From assembly GCA_950097015.1 (NCBI GenBank), contig CATNEN010000001.1:22001501-22065500 (forward strand): 64,000 nucleotides of DNA, written 5' to 3'. The translations under genes and the position numbers were made by a program. Below the pieces are notes generated by a model, which was given only the letters and a program-made list of their open reading frames with translations, was not told the origin of the DNA and ran no database searches. Origin of the DNA: Macrostomum hystrix (Eukaryota > Platyhelminthes > Macrostomidae). How positions within the stretch are numbered: position 1 is the stretch's first letter; every line of letters starts with the position of its first letter. This document shows positions 33,994 to 43,264 of the stretch, one piece after another.

Positions 33994-34816
33994 CAGGGGT
34001 AGGCAAACTTATTTGCTGGCGGGCCAAAGAGAGAACCTAAAAGACGACAGCGGGCCGCATTGACTGTATAAATATGAGATAGGGGAGAGATGAGACACGG
34101 GAGAGATTAGACACGCGAGAGATAAGACAGGGAGAGATTAGACACGGGAGAGATAAGACAGGGGAGAGATTAGACACGGGAGAGATAAGACAGGGGAGAG
34201 ATTGGACACGGGAGAGATAAGACAGGGGAGAGATTATACACAGGAGAGATTAGACACGGGAGAGATAAGACACGCGAGAGATAAGACAGGGAGAGATTAG
34301 ACACGGGAGAGATAAGACAGGGGAGAGATTAGACACGGGAGAGATAAGACAGGGGAGAGATTGGACACGGGAGAGATAAGACAGGGGAGAGATTATACAC
34401 AGGAGAGATTAGACACGGGAGAGATAAGACACGCGAGAGATAAGACAGGGAGAGATTAGACACGGGAGAGATAAGACAGGGGAGAGATTAGAAACGGGAG
34501 AGATAAGACAGGGGAGAGATTGGACACGGGAGAGATAAGACAGGGGAGAGATTAGACACGCGAGAGATAAGACAGGGAGAGATTAGACACGGGAGAGATA
34601 AGACAGGGGAGAGATTATACACAGGAGAGATTAGACACGGGAGCGATGAGACACGGGAGAGAATGTTATTGATAGAGAGTCAATAGTCACCCTCATCTCA
34701 CATAAGACACGGGAGAGATGAAACAGGACACTGTAGATGTCAGAAGGGGCAACGAGCCGGATTTGGGAGCTTCGAGGGCCGCATCTGGCCCGCGGGCCGG
34801 AGTTTGCCGACCCCTG
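33994..34816. mobile_element. hAT MITE with internal minisatellite, 823 bp
   Basis: Terminal inverted repeats CAGGGGTAGGCAAACTTA and (inverted) CAGGGGTCGGCAAACTCC, with GC-rich GGCGGGCC / GGCCCGCGGGCC subterminal blocks typical of vertebrate-Charlie-like hAT MITEs. A perfect 8-bp duplication, GTATATAT, flanks it (33986-33993; 34817-34824). Between the ends, 34080-34730 is an array alternating GAGAGATAAGACAGGG and GAGAGATTAGACACGG. A second copy with the same array starts at 63357. Confidence 0.88.
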
Positions 34817-35177
34817 GTATATATCTTCAAATAAACAAGAGCTGCATATCGCATTGGCAATTCTCAATCTGGTTATTTCTTTAATAAAAATCACGCAACG
34901 ACTTTATTTTGTAGCATAAGCTAATATACTGCAATATATGAGTGCAATTAATGAACTGAAAATTATTTTAGTTCACGGTAAACGGAGGCTCCAGTACAGT
35001 GCCCACATTTTTCGTCGCATTAAACTCACTAATAGGTCTAGAGTTCGAATCTAAGCCGAAGGAATTGCCGTTTGTTTCAGTTAAATGGTAAAATGGGTTC
35101 CTGAATTAGCTGGGATGAAAGTTTGTCACTGGCCTTACAATGAGATATAAATATAAATAATAGTAATAATAATTTAT

Positions 35178-35433
35178 AACACCTGCCAACAGCCCAGCCT
35201 CAGCTATTGCGCGGCGCATCTGAAGGCTGCGTACGGCTGTTCAGTCCATGGACTGGAGAGACGCCACACCGACCATAAATTATTACCGATTGAACAGCTG
35301 GGTGAACTGAAGCAATGCATAGTTAAGTACCTTGCTAAAAAACACAATTTTTTTTTCAATTTAAGTTGGGAATCGAACCAACGACTTTTAAGCCATGAGT
35401 CCGACGCTCTAACCACTAGGCTAAAACCCCATT
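35178..35433 (-). mobile_element. tRNA-derived SINE, family A
   Basis: Minus-strand tRNA-like head (TAGTGGTTAGAGCGTCGGAC; B box GGTTCGATTCCC) followed by the family A body, ending in an (ATT)n-type tail near 35155-35175. It lies just 3' of the ankyrin/Mab-21 gene. Confidence 0.88.
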
Positions 35434-35536
35434 GATAAAAATATCTAGCTTTCCCATAGTTCGGATGCGAAAGTTTTGCACGAAAGCGTCATAAACGACA
35501 TATTTTTTCTTACTAATCGATTAATCAATAAATTAA

Positions 35537-38500
35537 TCAATTGGTGTTGCGCAGAAGCTGAACAAGTTTTTCTTTGACTGACGCAATCGAATCGTCGTAG
35601 GAGCTGCTCATAGCGACTAGTTTCTGGTGAGCCATCTCCAACTCGCGCGGTTCTCCGCTGAATTGGGCCAGTGACAGCAGCTCCACCAAGTCGGCGCCCT
35701 CCTGAATCTCCTGGAACCAGCGCGCGGTGTCCAACTCGTCTGCAGGCAGCAGCTCGAAGCACAAGCACTTGACAGTTGCATCGAAGTTAAAGTAGAAAAA
35801 TTCAAAGTAAGAGTCCAGTTTCTGAGGAAAAATCGACCGCGTATAGGTGGGCAGGAAGGGCAGCTGCAAGCCCTCATCGATGCGGAAGGTGAATCTCCAT
35901 GCTGAGTCACTAGCCAGTAGCTGGTTGAATACTGGCTCATTCACATTCACACTGCGGCTCACTTTGTGAGGCCCAAATAGAACCCTGTCCCTCAGGACAT
36001 GTCTGGCTGCGTTGAGGTCGCCAATTTTCAGCAGCAGCATCACTCTGAAGCACTCCCTCACAGTGTAGGAGCAGTCTGGCACACTGTCGATCAGCCTGCA
36101 GGTGCTTGCGACGCTCTCATCGGCACTCAGCCGGAGCAGAAGCTGCGCCACACAGTCGTACAGCTGGTGGTACTGCCCGCCAAACAGTCGCAGCTCCGGG
36201 CGGAGAGTCGCTCTCTGCAAAGGCAGCAAACTGAACGGATGAAACTGGAAGTTCGGACTGTCCAGAGTAACCAGGAGCTGCTGGAGCTTGACCAGATGCT
36301 CAGAAAGCCTGTCAGAGACAGAGCCGAGGCAGGATAATATCTCGTCTTTAGAGGATGAGCGCCTCTTAAAGTACAGCGGCGCTTCCGGGTAGAAAAAGTG
36401 GCGCATGCAAACCTGTGGATCAGTCTCACTGCTCAAGGAATTTATCAGCTCATTCAGACTTCGGTGCGTGAGCTCCATAAGGTTTTCCGGCTGGCACATC
36501 GCGGGTGCTGTCCGGTGAACCATGCGAAAGATCAGAGTTTTTGCGTGATAAGACTTTAATCCTTTCACCTGCTTGCTAATCACATTCTTTATGAGGTGCT
36601 TCAGGATCACAAAAAGCTGCCCCTGCACTGATGTCAGGCTCCGCATGAACAGCCGCTCTAAGAAGGTGGTGCTGATGCGCATCTCCTTGCCAGACTTTCC
36701 CGGACTGGCTGCTCGAATCAGGTGGCACGGATTTCCCGACCTGATCTCCTCCAACAGGTCCTGCACCAGCTTGTCTGGCAGGAAACCACGAAAGCCCGTC
36801 TGCAGGATGGGCACGTCCGGGTAGCAGCAGCAGCGAATGGCGAACACGTAGTCAGTTGCCGGCCGAAGTCTTGAAGCCAGGCAGGTCTCAGCAGTCACCG
36901 AGGCTATATTGCAAGAGTGCGTCAAGGACTTGAACATTTATTTTAGTGGCGTTGTAGACAGTAGACCACTGGAGTATTTCAAATACACGTCAAATACTCG
37001 TATTTTTCTGTATCTCCAAAAAAAGTCAACCAATCGCCATTAAATTTCATATCACTGGCTAAAATTTTCTGCTCTATCCGATTAAACAAATTAAAGAGTC
37101 ACAAAACATCGGCATCGTCGAGATATTCAAATATTCTCGTCGGAGTGTCTGGTGGCAAAAACCACCATATAGGCATATTTTTCTGCTCATAAAATTTCAT
37201 CATTTAACCAAGTCGGTTAAAAGTTATTGTTAACTTTTTGGATTGATAATTTTATAATTTGATAATTTTTTAATTTTTGTACCAATATGGATTCGCCATA
37301 GACGTTTGTTTATACAGTGCAATGTGAGTTGTCCTTGTCACCAGGGTCTCCGACAAGAATCGCAGAACATCTCGACGATGCTCTGACTCGGAGGGCTAGT
37401 TCATTGTAAAATGCGGAAAAGTTTGATCCAAATGGTGGACTTTCACCAAAGTCGGTCATTCGGTTTGGGAGCTATCGAGAAGTGGGTTTTTGAAATACTC
37501 CAGTGGTCTTTCCCAGGAGAGAAAAAGGTGCAGTCTAATCAATACTGTTAATCAATACAGGCCAAAAAACTCACAAGAGACAGTACACGTGACGTGACCC
37601 TCTACAAACTCTCCAACTTGACCGTCATCAATAGCCTCAGGCGGACACTGGCAGAAGCCGCGAATGTGATACAGGCCGGGTATGAGTCGAGTAAAGTCCA
37701 AATCGGAGTCCATGCCAGTGCATCCGTTCACGCAGGTCAGGTTGTTACCCCAGCCATCACCGTAGCTGCCAGTCACGTGGTGAGGCAGGTTCAGACTCAG
37801 ACTGCAGATGCCCTCGAGACAGTGCGACATCTGAGCCTGGAACTGAGCCCTTTCAGCTGTGAACCCGGCGGCTGAGAGGCGCTGACTGAGCTGGCCGCAG
37901 CCTGCCGACGGAGAAAGCTGCAAAATTTGTTGGCTCGAAGACGATTCGCCGAGTAGAATCGCTCGGATTGTCCGCACACTCGGATGGTCGCGGTAACTGC
38001 CTAGCAGCTCCAGGCAGGATTGCAGGATGACTTGTCTTCTGTCCGGAGACAGAGCCATTGCATCGAACAGGCATTGCACAACCAGCTCATTGAGGAATGA
38101 ACAGGCAAGGAGCAGAGGGGTCTCATCTCCATCATTCGCAGAGAAAGCGTCCGCTTTGGCTTCAAGCAGCAGCTGAACTATGCGGATGTGGCCATTTCTG
38201 GCCGCTGCGTGCAACGGGTGAGAGCCATCTTTGGTACGCAGATTCACATCCGCTTTGGTCTTAATTAGGATAGAAACGATTTCTTCGAGGCCGCTCTTCG
38301 AGGCAAAGAAAAGGGCAGTTTCTCCTTTGTTATTCGGAGTGTCAGGATTTGCCTTGACGCGAATGAGACTCTTCAGGACGCCCTGGTGGTTTCTCAATGC
38401 CGCGTTGCCGAGCGGCGTGACGCCGTGCTTGTTCGGTATCGCAACATCGGCGCACCCTTCGAGCAGCGAGTCGACGCAAACGACTTGGCCCGTCCAACTA

Positions 38501-39024
38501 GCCGTGTTGACTGGCGTCAAGTGGCTGAACCACATCACGTGATCAATGTCGCTGCCCGACTGCATGAGTGCCTCAACCACATCGTTAAAGCCGGTCTCGG
38601 CAGCGATGAACAGCGGAAATGCGCCCATGCTGTCTTCACTGTCAACTTCGGCGCCTGCCTGTAAAAGTCGCAGCACAATGGGCAGGTGCCCGTACTCAGA
38701 CGCCGAGTACAGAGCAGTGGCGCCTGTTCCGTCTCTCAGGTGCAAATCGGCTCCGAATTCCAACAGGACGTCGACAGCCTCCACGTGACCATTCCAGCTG
38801 GCTTTGATGAGCGGGCTGACCCCAGCTGAGTTGCGGAGGTCCACATCTCCTCCGACCCTACAAAGCAGTCTCACGATGGAACGCAGACCGCGCTCCGCTG
38901 CTAGGTAGAGTGGCGGATTCCCGGCCGCATCGCGCGCGTTCAAGTTGACAAGGCCGGACTTCACCAGAGTGCTGACTAGGGCGTCGTTGCCCTCGCAGAT
39001 GGCTGTGAAAAGCTCCGATTCCAT
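35537..39024 (-). CDS. Ankyrin-repeat / Mab-21 (cGAS-like) nucleotidyltransferase fusion
   Basis: Two exons, 39024-37575 and 36903-35537, join in phase 1 (T plus CC gives Ser) using donor GTGAGT and acceptor TATAG, giving 938 residues. Residues 1-330 are eight or nine ankyrin repeats (GNPPLYLAAERG, GVSPLIKASWNGHVEAVDVLL, GSHPLHAAARNGH). At 417-444 there is an NTase signature: VTGSYGDG, then MDSDLDFT (D-x-D acids near 439-443). After the intron ATDYVFAI supplies the likely third Asp (501), followed by the Mab-21 helical lobe (GLKSYHAKTLIFRM; LNELI; FFYPEAPLYF). The last 300 residues are helical and resemble the tails of invertebrate Mab-21 proteins. Mab-21 relatives include cGAS and cGAS-like receptors, which make cyclic dinucleotides after sensing nucleic acid. 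Activity is inferred from motifs only. The vertebrate cGAS zinc-ribbon was not seen. Without the join, each half would appear as a truncated gene. Confidence 0.85.
36963..37509. mobile_element. Foldback element filling the ankyrin/Mab-21 intron
   Basis: Perfect 21-base terminal inverted repeats (AGACCACTGGAGTATTTCAA plus one base; 36963-36983 and 37489-37509). Both arms carry GTCGAGAT(A/G)TTC and a TGGTG(A/G)CAA motif, so each arm is a diverged inverted copy of the other. It makes up 547 of the 671 intron bases. No clear target duplication. A half-copy is at 22906-23125. Confidence 0.7.
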
Positions 39025-39428
39025 GGCATCACGGGATGGGATGATAGCCCACAGACAACAGCTGTTGGCATATTTTTAGAGGCTTTAAGTGTACATCTGA
39101 GTTGGTACCGTGTTCATATTTAGCCCCTCCACAGAGCCTGTACAGTGCAGCCAAGCTCACATTGTACGGTTTTTAGCTTTGAGCAGACATTTCATTTTCT
39201 AGCGCTGATGGCACAGTCTAAAATTAGACGCTTATAGTTTCATGGTTAGAAATAAAGCTGATTCGTCAGTACGCACAGCCACTCAAGCACCAATGTACCT
39301 CGATTTTCTGACCCTAGAAAATGACTGTTCGGAATGTATCGCGTTGATCTGACAAAAATATTTTTGCAGGAGAGCTGGCAATGACACATCGTCATTAAAC
39401 CACATTTTCGCAGTGATTTAATGCGACC

Positions 39429-39668
39429 TTGAGAGCGAACTCTGCCCCTTTTTGCGAGTACGACAACGAAGATGCTGAGCACTTTGTGTGTCACAGCCTT
39501 TTCTTTAACAGAGACTGGCTACGCTACCTCGGGCCCAACCCGTCTATGGACCAACCATACCAGACCGACAGCATTCCACGGCTCGTCCAGTTCCTCCGGG
39601 CGACAAGACAAGAAACGTTCTTCCCGACGGAAGACAACGCTGCAGGACGGACCGGCGGACCACCCTGA
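39429..39668 (+). pseudogene. Non-LTR retrotransposon C-terminal remnant
   Basis: The frame reads SAPFCEYDNEDAEHFVCHSL followed by FFNRDWLRYLGP, the cysteine/histidine tail typical of non-LTR retrotransposon ORF2 (C..D.EH..C...). Nothing of the RT domain remains. A family A SINE fragment (GGCTGCGTACAG near 39776) and a complete copy follow, consistent with a 3'-end shared insertion region. Confidence 0.5.
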
Positions 39669-39857
39669 CCGGCCCCGCGCCATCGCCTCCCCGCTGTGTC
39701 TATGCTGTCCAAGTAAAGTAAGCCAAGTCAGGCCAGATGTACAGCCATGGGCATAACAAAAGTGATTGTTCGGAAGGCTGCGTACAGTCGATGGACTGGG
39801 AGCTGCTTAACACACCAGATTTCTATCCTAGCTGATAATAATAAATAATAATTAATT

Positions 39858-40166
39858 ACACCTGCCCCGATTGGGCTAGATGCGCAGCCGACAGCACAGC
39901 CGCAGCTATTGCGCGCATCTGAAGGCTGCGTACGGCTGTTAAGCCCATGGACTGGGGGGACGCCTCACCCACCTTCCATTACCCCAGCTAATGCTGGTAC
40001 CCATTGAACAGCTGGGTAAACTGAAGCAATGCCCAGCTAAGTGTCTTGTTTAGCAAGACAGTTAAGTGTCTTGCTTAAGGACACAAATTGTTCCAGTGGA
40101 GTCGGGAATCGAACCCCCGACCTTCAAGTCGTGAGTCCGACGCCTTAACCACTAGGCTAAATTCTA
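39858..40166 (-). mobile_element. tRNA-derived SINE, family A (longest copy)
   Basis: Minus-strand tRNA head (TAGTGGTTAAGGCGTCGGAC; B box GGGTTCGATTCCC), complete body, and an ATT-rich tail near 39835-39857. The segment AAGTGTCTTG is duplicated internally. A more diverged fragment follows at 40170-40300, so copies are nested or tandem. Confidence 0.9.
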
Positions 40167-40544
40167 GCTGATACTCGTACTAGTACCCATTTTACAGTTG
40201 GATGAACTGAAGCAACCGAGAACGAATTGGCTTGGCCATCAACCCAAGATTCGACCTCTCCGATACGAATCCGAAGCTATATATACTGGCCTAAAACCTC
40301 CCCTTAAATTTTAAGACTTTTTAAAAGAAACGTTTAAGTCTAAGAAATCAAAGAAAAAAAATAAATTTAAATGGAACTTTTTTCAGAATAGTATTATGTT
40401 TAAAAAAACCTATCCTAAGTAATAAGGCAAGCAATAAATAGATAAGGAGCAGGAATGTTTTAAAGCCATTTAAAAAGAAAGCTGCAAATTGTGCATGGAT
40501 AAAAACTCGATCAATAATAGTAGTTTAAAAAGCAGTAAAAATCG

Positions 40545-42884
40545 TTAGTCCAGACGCCAGTCAATGGGCGGTCCAGGAGCCAACGCAGCATTGGCCTTGG
40601 AGAAGTGCTTGCAGCCGTTGAACGCGCCGCAGGCCGCTGGTGACGGGTGGGCCGCAGTGAGGATCACGTGGCTCTGACCGCAGCTGTTCTCCTGCTTGAG
40701 CAGCTCGGCCTTGGACTGGGCCGGCTTGCCCCAGAGTAGAAACACGATTAGCTGCTTGGCATTGGCGCTGAGCAACTTCAGAGCTCCATTGGTGAAGCTG
40801 GCCCAGCCTAGCGTGGCGTGCGAGCCCGGCTTGCCTTCCCTGACCGAGTACAGCGAGTGTCTGTGTACAGCTAGTGTCTGTGTACAGCTAGTGTCTGTGT
40901 ACAGCTAGCGTCTGTGTACAGCTAGTGTCTGTGTATGACTAGTGTCTGTTTACGACTAGTGTCTGTGTACAGCTAGTGTCTGTGTACAACTAGTGTCTGT
41001 GTATGACTAGTGTCTGTGTATGACTAGTGTCTGTTTACGACTAGTGTCTGTGTACAACTGGTGTCTGTGTACAGCTAGTGTCTGTGTACAGCGAGTATCT
41101 GTGTACAGCTAGTGTCTGTGTACAACTGGTGTCTGTGTACAACTAGTGTCTGTGTATGACTAGTGTCTGTGTATGACTAGTATCTGTGTATGACTAGTGT
41201 CTGTGTACAGCTAGTATCTGTGTACAGCGAGTGTCTGTGTACAGCTCGATTTTACTCACAGCTAGTGACCAGGTGTCAGTAAATATCTTCTGTCTATGCA
41301 CAAGAGAGTGTCCAATGTCTTACTGTACAGCCATAACAATACCTGCTGCGTGAGCACACTTACGCAACAGTGAGAGCAGTGTTGAGCAGAAGGACGCCTT
41401 GCTTGGCCCACTTCTCAAGTGAGCCAGAACCCGGAGCCACAAAGCCGGGAATATCCGCGGCAAGCTCTTTGAAGAGATTCTTCAGCGTAGGCGGCAGTTT
41501 CTCGCCACCAGAGAATGAGAATGCCAGACCGTCGGCCTGGTGAAAGGATAAAGTTTGGGTCAGTTTGAGTGGCGGCTAATCAAAGAATCGTATTAAGGTG
41601 GCGGGCGGCTGATAAAAGGATCGGTGTGATGTGGCGGCTGATCAAAGGATCGGTGTGAAGTGGCGGCTGATCAAAGGATCGGTGTGAAGTGGCGGCTGAT
41701 GAAAGGATCGGTGCGAAGTGGCGGCTGATAAAAGGATCGGTGTGAACTGGCGGCTGATCAAAGGATCGGTGTGAAGTGGCGCCTGATAAAAGGATCGGTG
41801 TGATGTGGCGGCTGATCAAAGGATCGGTGTGAAGTGGCGGCTGATCAAAGGATCGGTGTGATGTGGCGGCTGATCAAAGGATCGGTGTGAAGTGGCGGCT
41901 GATAAAAGGATCGGTGTGAACTGGCGGCTGATCAAAGGATCGGTGTGAAGTGGCGGCTGATCAAAGGATCGGTGTGATGTGGCGGCTGATCAAAGGATCG
42001 GTGTGAAGTGGCGGCTGATCAAAGGATCGGTGTGAACTGGCGGCTGATCAAAGGATCGGTGCGCGAAGTGGCGGCTAATCAAACGATCGTATTGAGGTGG
42101 CGGGCGGTTGATAAAAGGATCGGTGTGAAGTGGCGGCTGATAAAAGGATCGGTGCGCGAATTGGCGGCTAATCAAACGATCGTATTGAGGTGGCGGGCGG
42201 TTGATAAAAGGATCGGTGTGAAGTGGCGGCTGATAAAAGGATCGGTGCGCGAATTGGCGGCTAATCAAACGATCGTATTGAGGTGGCGGGCGGTTGATAA
42301 AAGGATCGGTGTGAAGTGGCGGCTGATCAAAGGATCGGTGTGAAGTGGCGGCTGATCAAAGGATCAGTGTGAACTGGCGGCTGATCAAATGATCGGTGTG
42401 AAGTGGCGGTTGATAAAAGGATCGGTGTGAAGTGGCGGCTGATCAAAGGATCGGGCTGCATTGGCGGCGCATCAAAGCATCAGTTCCACATGATCACAAC
42501 TCGCACCTGTCCAGGTCCATGATAGGGATCCTGGCCGAGAATGACCACTCGGACCTGGTCCAACGGTGTCAGATTGAATGCTCGCAGGATACAGTTCACA
42601 GGTGGGTAGATGATTTCACCCGAAGCCTGCCTGGCAGCCAGTTGATTGATTAGCTGTCTCCAATTGTCAGTTTCAAACAGGGGCTGAAGGAGTGCCTGCC
42701 AGCCCGCATCAGTGAGGCTGCTTGGCAGGTTGGCCAGCGCAGATGAGCTGGCAGCTGCAGCTGGCAACTTCTTTGACTGTTCTGACGACTTGCCTGAAAC
42801 TCTCGCGCTATTTTTAGCCTGCTTGGCAACTTTTCCGGCGCTAACGCGGCGTTGTTTGCTCTTGTTGTCTCGCTTTGGCGGCAT
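40545..42884 (-). CDS. UNG: Uracil-DNA glycosylase (family 1)
   Basis: Removes uracil from DNA to start base excision repair, in nucleus and/or mitochondria. Three exons, 42884-42507, 41536-41364 and 40839-40545, join in phases 0 and 2 to give 281 residues. A basic N-terminus ([12 protein letters not shown]) suits nuclear import. The water-activating loop [14 protein letters not shown] ends exon 1 (catalytic Asp about residue 119). Exon 2 has [23 protein letters not shown] and [15 protein letters not shown]. Exon 3 has [39 protein letters not shown] and PIDW. The AHGLCFS motif of most UNGs is ADGLAFS here, with His replaced by Asp. The leucine intercalation loop HPSPL reads HPSPA. Both introns are largely minisatellite. 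A decayed copy lies 3 kb upstream. Confidence 0.95.
40855..41260 (+). repeat. 17-bp minisatellite abutting a UNG acceptor
   Basis: About 23 copies of CTAGTGTCTGTGTACAG. On the gene strand the array runs to within some 15 bases of the exon 3 acceptor, leaving almost no polypyrimidine tract. Confidence 0.95.
41570..42475 (+). repeat. 29-bp minisatellite in UNG intron 1
   Basis: About 31 copies of a 29-base unit, GTGGCGGCTGATCAAAGG plus ATCGGTGTGAA, with longer variants carrying AACGATCGTATTGAGG from 42060 to 42300. It fills nearly the whole intron between 41537 and 42506. Confidence 0.95.
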
Positions 42885-42984
42885 TGCAGCTGAAATTTAT
42901 TCAGCTTGTTAACAGTAGGAAGCCCACGCTATGTTTACCCCTGTCGTCTATTTGAAATACAACACCGTGGTGTATCTACTGTTA

Positions 42985-43262
42985 AAAACAAAGAAAGGAA
43001 AATGAAAACTACCTGAACATTTTGGAAACAGATCAAAACATGTAACTCTTCAAGGCATTTACTGCAACATCAACGAGTAATGTATAAGTTAAAAAATAAA
43101 CACGCAATGTGAACAAGAGCTATAACAAAATAGATATAAAAATGGTTCAAACTTTTAAGTAAAAAATAAATATATATAAAGAAAATAAGACACGATTCTT
43201 TGTGTATTGGAATCTGATAAACTGACATGTTCAAGCAATGGTTCAATCTAAGTTCTGTGAAA
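42985..43262. other. AT-rich UNG upstream region
   Basis: About 280 bases of AT-rich DNA between the UNG 5' end and the 34-bp array. No element was recognised. Confidence 0.4.
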
Positions 43263-43264
43263 GT

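Noticed and set aside
35537-36937. Stand-alone Mab-21 gene starting at the ATG at 36937
   Set aside because: It would lack the first half of the NTase core and sits right after an in-frame stop; an acceptor at 36904 joins it in phase to the ankyrin exon.
37552-39024. Stand-alone 490-codon ankyrin gene ending at 37552
   Set aside because: The last seven codons lie beyond a consensus donor (GTGAGT at 37574) and the NTase motif is cut; splicing to 36903 restores a complete Mab-21 domain.
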